DNA of 64,000 nucleotides, taken from NCBI GenBank assembly GCA_019009955.1, contig CM032228.1, positions 255,694,001 to 255,758,000 on the forward strand, read 5' to 3'. The notes below the pieces were generated by a model. It saw only the letters and a program-made list of their open reading frames with translations. It had not been told where the DNA came from and made no database searches. This DNA is from Riptortus pedestris. Its lineage: Eukaryota > Arthropoda > Insecta > Hemiptera > Alydidae. Each line of letters opens with the position of its first letter. Positions within the stretch are counted from its first letter, which is position 1. The position numbers were made by a program, and so were the translations under genes. This document shows, in pieces, positions 55,199 to 64,000 of this stretch.

Positions 55199-57366
55199 TA
55201 GGGCTAGGATTTTCATGTAATTAAAAATGCCAAATATGTAAATATATATGTATTGATTTTGATACAAATATGTAAATAATTATGTAAAATTAGTGAAATA
55301 TGTAAACAGTGAATAACCATCTAAAACAGTTTGTACTCTCATTTTTTTATTACAATACAAAAACAGTTTTATTTTAAACATAAAAATACAAAAACAAAAA
55401 CTTTTTAATCACTGTAAGGAAAACAGTTTGAGACTAAATGCATTTTCAAACGTAAAACTACGTCGATTGGGCCTTAGTATCGACTTGAATCTGCTGAATG
55501 AGCGTTCGACGTCAACTGATGTAACTGGAGCGTTTCCGAAAGCGGCTATTTCAGAAGGGTTCCATTCAACTGAAAGCTTTGCTGTCACCTCCTTTCCACT
55601 TATGATGTCTGCAATCAGCAGCATATCTTTCCAGCCAGGATTTTTTTTAAGACATCTTGTAGTTTCGCGTGGATCCTATTTCCTATTTCTCCTGAGACGT
55701 CTTCCATTTTGCGAATCGCTTCATTGAAAATTTCTATATTTTTCAATAGAGGCACATTCTGGGATTCAAGCTGCGTTATAGTGGAAGGGATGTGAGAACA
55801 ATTGCAGGAAATAAATGCCAAATTACTTTTTAAATTCGGGTTTTCCAACAAATTCTGAGCTTGCGAAATGGCTGAGGCTGATTCTCCATCCAATTTTGAT
55901 ACGACGTCCTTTATTTTGTCGAAACTGGTGCAGTAGTACAGAGCAGCCTCTAGCCAAGTTCCCCATCTGGTAACTACAGGGCGCGGAGGTAAAGACAGCT
56001 CAGGATAACTTTCTTTGAAAATTTCAACTCGGCTTGGAGCTTTTAAAAAAATCTTTTTTATTGATGAGATCAATGAGTCTACCTCAGGAAAAGCAGACCG
56101 AACTGATTCAGCTACACGATGAAATGCGTGAGCGAGGCATGTGACCTGAAGCATTTTCGGAAAAAATACTTTAAGATACTTTCCTGCTTTGACCATGTAC
56201 GGAGCTCCATCTGATAAAAACAAGAAGACTTTTTCGTGTAGTACACCGTTTGGCCAAAGAAGACTCATAGAGTCATTGAAGGACCGTGCGATTGTTGCAT
56301 GATTGCATTTTTCTAACTCCTGGCAATTTAAAAGAAATGGTTTTGAAAAAGAATCTGGACAGAAACTTCCAACAATAATATTCGCAATGTACCGGCCTTA
56401 AACATCGGTTGTCTCGTCAACTGAGACCCAAATTGGCCCCTCCTTGATATTTTCCCGTATTTTGGCAAGAGTTTCTTGATATATATCTTGTAGATAGTTT
56501 TTTCTCAAGGTGGATTCATCAGGCATTTTTTTCAATGTACTTTTCCAAAAAAAATTTAAGAAACGGATTATTAATTTTGCTTAACGGAATGTCAGCCTGC
56601 ACAAACGCTCGACATAAATCTGTATAAACGTTGGACTTACTGTCTCCGCATGAGGTAGATGGTGTGATGAAACTTTGCTTCAGGTTTGACTTTTTCTCTT
56701 TGTTCGATTTGTGAGATCCTGTGCCAATGTGTTGGGTTACTTGGAATCGTTGCGTAGTGGATACAGCCTTGTCACAGCAAGAACAATATAACATTTCTCC
56801 ATCACCCCTGAATGTTTCGTTTGGAAACACACGAAGATATTTTAAAACTCGTTCTTTGTTTTTCCTTGCGACATTCCCCATTTCGACAAAAATGAAAATT
56901 GAATTAATCACAAAATATAATTTTCAAATCGTGTTTGACAAGAGTGGCACGCACTTTACCACTCACAAATAAACACTAATTATGAAATAGGTTTGGTTTT
57001 GTTTATTCAGAGCCAAAACCAAGGGAGATGGAATCTTAGAATTGTTTTGTAGGGTTTGGTTCTAGGAAGCAATCAACAGTGGCAAAAGAAGGGCCAATTC
57101 TTGTGAAAAAATTTTCTTCATGCACTCGTTATTCAGTTTTGTTGTAAAGAAATAGAAAAATTTAAAAATTAACAAATATGGAGTAAAATATGTAAAAATT
57201 CCCAAAGTATGTAAGAAATATGTAAATTTAGTCAAATATGTAATAATATGTAAAATTAAATTGGCTTAATTTGATCCCAATTGCGTTAAAACATATACTA
57301 TGAGTTGATATAAGGTGATATCGAAGTCAGTAGCAAATATGTATTTACATAGGAATCCTAGCCCTA
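55199..57366 (-). mobile_element. Full-length hAT transposon, 2.17 kb, perfect 8-bp TSD
   Basis: TIRs TAGGGCTAGGATTTTCATGT / TACATAGGAATCCTAGCCCTA (first 12 bp identical) are flanked by GTCATTAG on both sides (55191-55198, 57367-57374). Both subterminal zones (55225-55315, 57175-57260) carry repeated AAATATGTAAA, likely transposase sites. It inserted into an H element. Confidence 0.95.
55409..56893 (-). pseudogene. hAT transposase pseudogene (two or more lesions)
   Basis: Starts MGNVARKNKERVLKYLR. A BED-type zinc finger (YCSCCDKA ... VTQHIGTGSHKSN) comes first, then WVSVDETTDV, FLSDGAPYMVKAGKYL, CLAHAFHRVAESVRSAFPEV, VVTRWGTWLEAALYYC, and the C-terminal dimerisation motif VDVERSFSRFKSILRPNRRS. 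Breaks: a one-base shift in an A run near 56520, a TAA after DETTDV near 56400, and a frame change near 55620. All main motifs are still readable, and the TSD is perfect, so it is young but dead. Confidence 0.9.
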
Positions 57367-57390
57367 GTCATTAGTGAACTTGATACTTTT

Positions 57391-57510
57391 TAGCAGATTT
57401 CCCTAAGGGAAATCAGCTATTGAGGTTGTACTCATGACGGAATTTTCGAAATTTTTCTTCAAATGTCCTTCCATCCTACCTAGTAGATGACGAAAATGAG
57501 GTCCGTTCAA

Positions 57511-57575
<65 letters not shown>

Positions 57576-58050
57576 TGTCACCGCTCTAGCGGTCGCAATT
57601 TTGGTTTGATCGTTACCAAACTCGATATTTAGTCGTTTTATGTAAAAAGAAAGATCAAGTTCGTTAACGGCTGAAATCGGACCAGTGGGAGGGGGGGGGG
57701 GTTAGAGGGGAGGATTTTCGAAAATTCGAAATATCTCCGTTACTATACGTCAGATCGAAAAATTGTACAAAGTCAATCTTATTGCAAATTAAATGTACTA
57801 TAAATATTGTTATATAAATTTATTCTCTATCTTGAATATTAGCCGAGATATATGCGTTTTTTAGTTTTTGGCCTTCAGTAAACCCCCACTCCTGCTTATG
57901 TCATATCAACAATATGCTGTTATATTATGAAGCACTTTATTTGAAGCCTAAATAACAAATATTGTTCTCATTGAACTTTTACGTCATAAATGCAAATGCG
58001 GGATTGCAAGTGGGAAATCCTCTTAGTTAACGCAGTCCCGCGTGACGGAC
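57391..58050 (-). mobile_element. H-family element, full length (660 bp)
   Basis: Palindrome GATTTCCCTAAGGGAAATCA after a T run, (TA)n at 57514-57571, CACCGCTCTAGCGGTCGC, C/G tract, then GTTATATTATGAAGCACTTT inner region and 5' block ending GTCCCGCGTGACGGAC before TTTTTT. Confidence 0.8.
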
Positions 58051-58716
58051 TTTTTTATCTGATACTTAGCTTGAATCCAGCTAGATGACTGATTGGGGTA
58101 AAGGAAGATAGACCCATTGTTCTAAGCCTTTGGCTATATTTGAAGGGGCAGTTGTTCGAAGGATGTAGGAAATAGTGGGTGTGAGTAAACCAATGGGGGG
58201 GGGGAGGGTCATCGGTTAATATATTGGTACAAATATGAAATCTGGGATTATGTACTGGCGGCCATCTCAAATTTGAAATTTGTCAAAGTTCATATTGTTC
58301 AACTAGGCAAACCCTTTCATTTCATACCCATATTTAGGGAGTTGTGGAGAAAAAAGTATGACTGCCATTTTGTAGTAGTGGCCATCTTGGATTCACAAAG
58401 ATACTGAATACATTAAATTGTATTGTCATCAGAGCAAAAGATCTGTACCACATATAAGAATATAAGTTCAACAGGAAAGGGTGATAATTTCAATTACTAT
58501 TTGGGTTAAATACTTTTTTTTTTAATATATTTGCAGTTAGGTATTGACTGTCTCATCAAAAATCCAATTTTTCTACCTCCTGCGTTGAACGTTTTATCTC
58601 GTCTTGAAAAAAGAATAATAATAGAAAGCACTCCACACTGACATACTTCTTGTGCATTTTAGGGAAAAAAGTTGTCTCAAAATTATAAGAAACATTATTA
58701 GCAGATTTCTTTGAGA
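58051..58716. other. Unassigned intergenic sequence
   Basis: 58200-58400 has paired GGCGGCCATCT / GTGGCCATCTTGGATTC phrases. No gene or element boundary. Confidence 0.4.
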
Positions 58717-58724
58717 GAAATCAG

Positions 58725-58940
58725 GAGTGAAAATGAAGTTTAATCCCACCCTTGATGCCGTCAACCTGAAAATCCGCCGAAGTAACGTTTGTAAACATTG
58801 CGGGTATCATGAAAACACCGGATTACGCGTTGTTGTTTAAAATTGAGTTGAAAAAGCAATGAGAAAAGAAATAATAATAATCACGTATCACCCGATTTTC
58901 GATGAATCCACCAAGGGTGGGGTTATACTGCATCCCACCC
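58725..58940. mobile_element. MITE, 216 bp, with 8-bp TSD
   Basis: GAAATCAG flanks it on both sides (58717-58724, 58941-58948). The ends are imperfect inverted repeats over ~30 bp (GTTTAATCCCACCCTTGATG against CACCAAGGGTGGGGTTATAC). It split the 3' end of a minus-strand H element whose pieces are 58698-58724 and 58941-59030. An 8-bp TSD suggests hAT. Confidence 0.82.
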
Positions 58941-59620
58941 GAAATCAGGTATTGAAGTTGTACTCCAGACACGATTTTTGAGCAATTTCTTCAATTACCC
59001 TCGATCCTATTCAAGAGATGGGGGGGGGGGTGTTGATGGGCTACGAGATTCAGCCAATAATACTTCTTCATGCGAAGGGACAACAGGAACATCGAAAACC
59101 ACTCAACGTTTTCCAGGTTGTTATGTGTGGTTTGCTATTAAAGGCTTTTGTTCCTTCTTCTGGCAACAGAACTTGGATAGAGTATAGCTGATTAATATGC
59201 CATTTTTGGACACGGCTCGAGTCCAATTTCACTTTGTGAACCATGATATTTTTCAACTGTCCCAAACTGCCAAATCTCAGCACTGTTGGGGTTTAGGTGA
59301 ACCTATACTCACTCCCCCGATGATAAGTACCGCACTCGAGTAGCCCTGGATCAGTATTTCCATTTGGGAGGTAGAAAGATGGTATTTAATTGTATTCTTC
59401 TCTTCCTACCAAAATAAACTTCGACTGGCGACAATCCAGAAGATGTTGGAGTAGCATATTGGAAAACTAGCCTTCTGACGTCATCTCAAAGGGATCCTGA
59501 TTTATTGTTCACGGCATTACGTTTCTGTTTGAAGGTTTGAACTTTCCTTTCAGCTAAGCCATTGGTAGCTAGATTTCCAGGGGCAATGAGTTTCTTGTGA
59601 GAGTTAAAATACTCGGAGAG

Positions 59621-60175
59621 CAGTGGCGGCTCGTAGCTAAAAAAGTCCGTCACGCAGGGGCTGCGTAAACTAAGCAGATTTCCCACGTGAAGTTTTACAA
59701 TAGAGAAATCTGCCTAATAACAACTGTAGTAGTAAGAAATCTCTAAACCTAAAACATTATTTAGGGCGTAATAACCCAGAAGTTTCTAGCCCCAAAAAAC
59801 AGTTAACCTAACCTCTAAACCTATTCACCAGGGACGAATAGTTATGGAAATGGCCACCAGAGCTCTCGGCGGAAAGTCCGAACATGCAGATTACAAATGC
59901 AAATATCTCGGTTAATATTCAAGATAGAGAATAAATGCATATAACAATATTTATAGTATATTTAATTTCCAATAAGATTGGTTCTATACAATTTTTCGAT
60001 CCGAAGCATAATAACGGAGATATTTCGAATTTTTGAAAATCCCCCCTCTAAACCCCCCCTCCCACTGGTCCGATTTCAGCCGTTAACGAACTTGATCTTC
60101 CTTTTTACATAAAACGATTAAATACCGAGTTTGGTGACGATTAAACAAAAATTGCGACCGCTAGAGTGTTAACAG

Positions 60176-60241
<66 letters not shown>

Positions 60242-60708
60242 TTGAACGGACCTCATTTTCGTCATCTCCTGGGTAGGATCGATGGACATTTGAAGAAATT
60301 TGTCGAAAATTCCGTCATGAGTACGACCTCAATAGCTGACTTCCCTTAAGGGAAATCTGCTAATTAGTGGGGGTGCTGCTCCAGAAAATCCAGCAAGTCA
60401 GGGTCGGCACTGCGGGAACGACAGTACTGTCTATCCCTTACAGCCTCGCCTGGAGCTGGCTGTGTGCGCATGCGGACACCAGCCTAACACCTCGCAGTTG
60501 GAACTGGGAAGCACACAGTTCCATACAAAGATTTTTGTATCTTTTTTCATAAACTGTGAGATGGTTACTGCATTAAGCTTAAGGATTATATATTATACAA
60601 GTATAAAGAAAGAATTAAAGAAAAAAGGCGCATTAAATGTTATAGATAATATCAAGTAGAAATTGGGGGTACTGCAGTTCCACAGTGCCTATACGCGAGC
60701 CGCCACTG
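59621..60708. mobile_element. hAT MITE inside the Gypsy remnant, carrying an H element
   Basis: TIRs CAGTGGCGGCTCGTAG / CGCGAGCCGCCACTG with TSD TCGGAGAG (59613-59620) and TCGAAGAG (60709-60716), one mismatch. Without the H element it is ~370 bp and has no transposase. Confidence 0.88.
59645..60362 (+). mobile_element. H-family element, full length (718 bp)
   Basis: GTCCGTCACGCAGGGGCTGC, GCAGATTTCCCACGTGAAG, long inner part, a ~58-bp (TA)n at 60180-60238, ATTCCGTCATGAGTACGACC, palindrome CTTCCCTTAAGGGAAATCTG, CTA. It lies 20 bp inside the hAT MITE's left end. Confidence 0.85.
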
Positions 60709-61440
60709 TCGAAGAGTTTCAGACTTGTGAAAATTGTGCCATTCTGACAAAACAATGGAACTTACCAAGGGCTACCCAGCTATGAAAAGCAAAAATGCCA
60801 TCGAAAACGTTTATGGTGGAACTTGAAACAGGAGCGTCCCTGAGAATCCGGGGCTCCAGCAATTTGGATCTGCCATCCACACTAATTAGAAAATGGTGAC
60901 CATCAAAAGGTCCAGTATAATCTAAGTGTATTCGTTCCCAGTTGGAAGAAGAAACATTCCATGAGTGAACTTTGAACTTGAATGGACTTGAGCGTGGCTG
61001 TACACAATCCATTCAGCTTCTCCCGAATACCTCAATGCCTTCCCAGTCCTGACCAAGCTCCTTCATATTTGTGATGGCGACAAGACCAAAATGCAGTTCC
61101 TTCAGAATGGAGTCTTTGATATAACAATTCTATTATTTCTCAATGGCATGCCAATCAGCATGGCGAATCTTCAGAACTTCACTGTAGGTGGCTCATCAGT
61201 TTCTGAAGGTCAGGTCTCTCTCAACTATAGCTGTTGAGATAACTTCACTCGAAATTTACAAACCTGATTCGGCATATAGCTGATTCACTTCGTCATTGAT
61301 AATTGTGTCCACTGACCTCCCCTTTTGAGGTGCAGGCACCAGGGACAAGCTGTCAACATTCTCGTTTTCCTTCCCTTTCTTGAATGTCAGAATACTCAAC
61401 CTCGACAAGAATGAGGTATTACGCGAGATACACGAATTCT

Positions 61441-62633
61441 TTGTGCGATGAAGACATCAGTTAAGGTCTTACGTTCTTGTTTTATAAATGCTCATTTCAT
61501 CTATACTTTACTGGATATTTAACAGATATTTTCATCTCAAATATTAAGCTTGTAATTCGTAGTTTCTGTTTTTCAGTTAGTATATGTGTTAAGATGTTCT
61601 TACTATTGATTCATAGCAGCAGGTGGGAAATCTGCTTAGTCTACGCAGCAAAGTGCGTGACTGACTTAATTTACTTGTCAGCATCATCAGTCAAAATCAT
61701 TAATTTTATGTGACGTCATAGTATTCCTTAATAATTCCATTTTATTATTATTAGTTTTTATATGAATATTTTTGAAGAAATTGTATTTAATATTAACAGT
61801 AAAATATATGGATTCGACATTCTAGTTGATAGGATGGAATATTTAAAAAAATCAATATGTACCATTTATCTCGTTGTATAGCTGTTGGGATTCTCTTTGT
61901 TTGCAGTTTGTATGTTTGAGCTCCTTGAGCTTTGCAGATTCTTGAACTTTTAGGTTGTTGTGCCGGTATTTAGTCGATATGAGTGAGCAAGAAGGTATTC
62001 TTTCTTTCCAAAACCCATTTATTCCTCTTTTTCTTCTTGTAGTTTTCAGTACTTTTGTGCATTTCTTCTTAATAAACTTGATTGAATATTGCTCCACTGT
62101 TTGTTGCGTCCTGCATCATCCATTAAAAACCAATATGTGTGCTATTTAAGTTATTTTTTCTGATATATTGTTGTTTTAATTCATTAAGGACGATGGGTTA
62201 CTGCTGTCAAACATTGAAATATAGTGTAAATAAAGAATAATCACAATGGTTGCCCAGCTATGGTTACTAATTAGTTAGTTTATTATTTAGTAGTAGCCAT
62301 TTAATAATGTCTATCTATTCTTTGAAAGTTCTTCAACCATGAGTTTCTTCGAGTGTCATTTAAGAATTTACTGCCAGAAGAATCTATTAGCTTTTGTCTA
62401 AGTAGTCCTGGTTCTAACAGAATCTATTTTTTTGTTGATACCGTAATACAGATTTCAATATTATTGTTGTACGTATATGTCAAAATGTTCTATTCTATTT
62501 TCCAAATTCCTGAAATAACGTTTTAAGTGTAGTCTCTATCAAATCCTTTTATTAATATTTTAAAAACCAAACAATTGGTAAATTTATTTTGTAATGATAA
62601 TTCAACTAAATATGCTATTGTGTTAGCAGATTT
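61441..62633. other. Unassigned sequence with one H-family scrap
   Basis: 61615-61668 is a minus-strand H 5' block (AGGTGGGAAATCTGCTTAGT, GTGCGTGACTGACTTA). The rest is AT-rich without recognised content. Confidence 0.4.
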
Positions 62634-63874
62634 CCCTTAGGGGAAATCTGCTATTGAGGTCGTACTCATGATGTGGTTTTCAAAAATTTCCTCAAATGCC
62701 CATCGATCCTCTCCAGTAGATCACGAAAATGAATTCCGTTCAAAATTGTGTATATATTTTTCTGTTTAATCATTACTAAACTATATTTATACGTTTTATG
62801 TAAAACTAAAGATAAAGTTCGTTAATGGCTAAAATTGAACCAGTGTGAGGAGGACATTTTGAAAATTTCAAATATCTCCGCTATTATCCATCAGATCAGA
62901 AAATTATATAGAATCAATTTTATTGCAAATGTAATATTGTTATGTGCATTTTTTTTATCCACATTGAATATTGATTTTCTATTTTTAAGTTTCCGGCCAT
63001 AAATAAACCTCCATGCCTGTCATATGAACAATAAGCTGTTATATCATGAACCACATATTCCAAGGCTAAATACCATGTATGGTTTTCATTGAACTTTTAC
63101 TTTTTTAGATACATGCTAATACCTTGTGTGATTATGACATCGTCCATTAAGATTTTTCATTCTTTACTCGAAAATGTTTATTTGATCTTTACCATACTTG
63201 ATATTTACCGTTTCAAGGCTAAAGATCATATTTGTTATTGGTTAAATCGGACCTGTAATAGGACGGGGGAATTCAAAATATCTCTCTTATTATGAGTTGG
63301 ATAATAAAATGCTATAGAACCACAGTAAACCGGGGAAACTTTGGCCCTTAAGGGTAACTTTGTTTACATGGCATTTATGTTAATTTTTCATAGAGGAAAA
63401 ATGTTCCATAATAATATTTAACAATGTTCAAAATTACATGTTTAATACCGTACACTTGTAAAATGTTTTGTTTTATTTATTTATTTCCTAAAGTTATTGT
63501 ACAGATGTTGCCTTACCATGATATTAATGGGGTAACATTGTTCCAAAATAATATTAGGCTTGATTTCAATAGCATTTTTATATTTGGGACATTGTTACAC
63601 CAATCAAGGAAAAAATTGGCCCAAATTTAAAAAAATTCATAAAATAAATATAAAAACTTTCTGAGCTTTAAATTATAGTCCACGTGTTCTCTAAAGTTAG
63701 CAGAATTTACTAGAAACAGAAAATTTGATGTAAGTTTGGTATAGTTGTGTGATTAAACTCAATTTATGAAAGAAAGTCATAGAAATTGGGCCAAAGTTAG
63801 ATCATAGCTGGTCAGCTTATATAAAAAATGTGTTATACCAGGAGACATGGGAAATCTGCCCCTATGTGACAGAC
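62634..63874 (-). mobile_element. H-family element, enlarged (1.24 kb) or two merged copies
   Basis: 3' palindrome GATTTCCCTTAGGGGAAATC at the left, inner regions to ~63090 as in the copy at 57391, then 750 bp not seen elsewhere, and a decayed 5' block GGGAAATCTGCCCCTATGTG .. AGAC at the right. The extra piece may be older flanking DNA between two partial copies. Confidence 0.5.
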
Positions 63875-63959
63875 TTTTTGAAGTTAGTGCCCTGTAATAA
63901 TATATGTACTTGTTTCTTTTTTTACTGAGCTTTAGTAACTCGCTCATTTTTTTTGACAG

Positions 63960-64000
63960 TTACGAATGCTGCAGCAGCTTCAGGCGAAGAAACCAAAGAT
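63960..64000 (+). CDS. Possible internal exon at the right edge (plus strand, partial)
   Basis: CATTTTTTTTGACAG is a good acceptor and the 41 nt after it are open in all three frames; LRMLQQLQAKKPK and TNAAAASGEETKD both look protein-like. The base composition shifts sharply from AT-rich flank to mixed. It could belong to a gene running out of the window, perhaps head-to-head with the TRMT2A-like gene. The frame cannot be decided. Confidence 0.35.

Larger units (their letters stand above)
59068..61440 (-). pseudogene. Gypsy-type retrotransposon pol remnant (RNase H end, integrase)
   Basis: Read right to left: GKENENVDSLSLVPAPQ (end of RNase H, ~61370), LKELHFGLVAITNMKELG (H2C2-like, ~61060), HSWNVSSSNWERIHLDYTGP and FLISVDGRSKLLE (integrase core, ~60950), then after the hAT insert APGNLATNGLAERKVQTFKQ (~59550), TPTSSGLSPVEVYFG (~59420) and RVQKWHINQLYSIQV (~59190). 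Several stops and frame changes; the segment with the middle catalytic Asp is not recognised. No LTRs found nearby. Old remnant. Confidence 0.82.

Noticed and set aside
57514..57571. (TA)n tracts read as origins or regulatory AT islands
   Set aside because: Each long TA tract lies at the same internal place of an H or R element, so it travels with the element.

Overview
The window is nuclear DNA of an animal, most likely an insect or other arthropod. It is AT-rich, its one clear gene is split by GT-AG introns, and more than half of it can be assigned to transposons, SINE-like repeats and minisatellites. The transposons are arthropod-typical: D34D mariners, hAT, pogo/Tigger, Gypsy and non-LTR fragments. 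I see no operons, no CRISPR array and no rRNA or canonical tRNA gene. I could not assign a species.

The main gene is on the minus strand, from an ATG at 53912 to a TAG at 11873-11875. I assembled 16 exons whose phases all agree, giving 2,472 coding nt and an 823-residue protein over 42 kb. The protein has an acidic N-terminus, an RRM-like segment, a body that aligns along its length with the tRNA uracil-5-methyltransferase TRMT2A family, a Pro/Gly-rich segment and a Trp/Gly/Arg/Ser-rich tail. The SAM-binding loop, the DPPR motif, the catalytic cysteine and the C-terminal glutamate of that family are all replaced. It therefore reads as a pseudoenzyme kept as an open frame. Its putative promoter at 53913-54080 is GC-rich and holds a perfect CRE (TGACGTCA).

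Layout: 1-1262 is a retroelement tail with ~297-bp internal tandem units. 2079-6892 is a nest: a mariner (2436-6090) broken by a hAT element (2545-4911), beside a retroelement copy. 7166-8250 holds a reverse-transcriptase remnant and two SINE copies. 8655-8826 is a candidate last exon of an unknown plus-strand gene. 9047-11872 is a Helentron-like element and the 3' side of the main gene. The introns (12015-53896) hold a 44-bp satellite (13441-14208), a 4.66-kb 59-bp minisatellite (17057-21713), fold-back elements, SINEs, mariners, a Tigger, LTR-like segments and many copies of one element family (called H here). Upstream of the gene are an RNase H fragment (54188-54664), a full-length hAT with 8-bp TSD (55199-57366), a small MITE, a Gypsy pol remnant broken by a hAT MITE that itself holds an H element, and a possible plus-strand exon at the right edge (63960-64000).

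The H family dominates the window. It has a conserved 5' block, a (TA)n microsatellite and a 3' palindrome whose arm repeats near the 5' end, and it inserts in A/T runs. This resembles Helentron-associated elements (HINE/DINE-1). One copy inserted into another at 24716-25318 and so fixes the element's ends.
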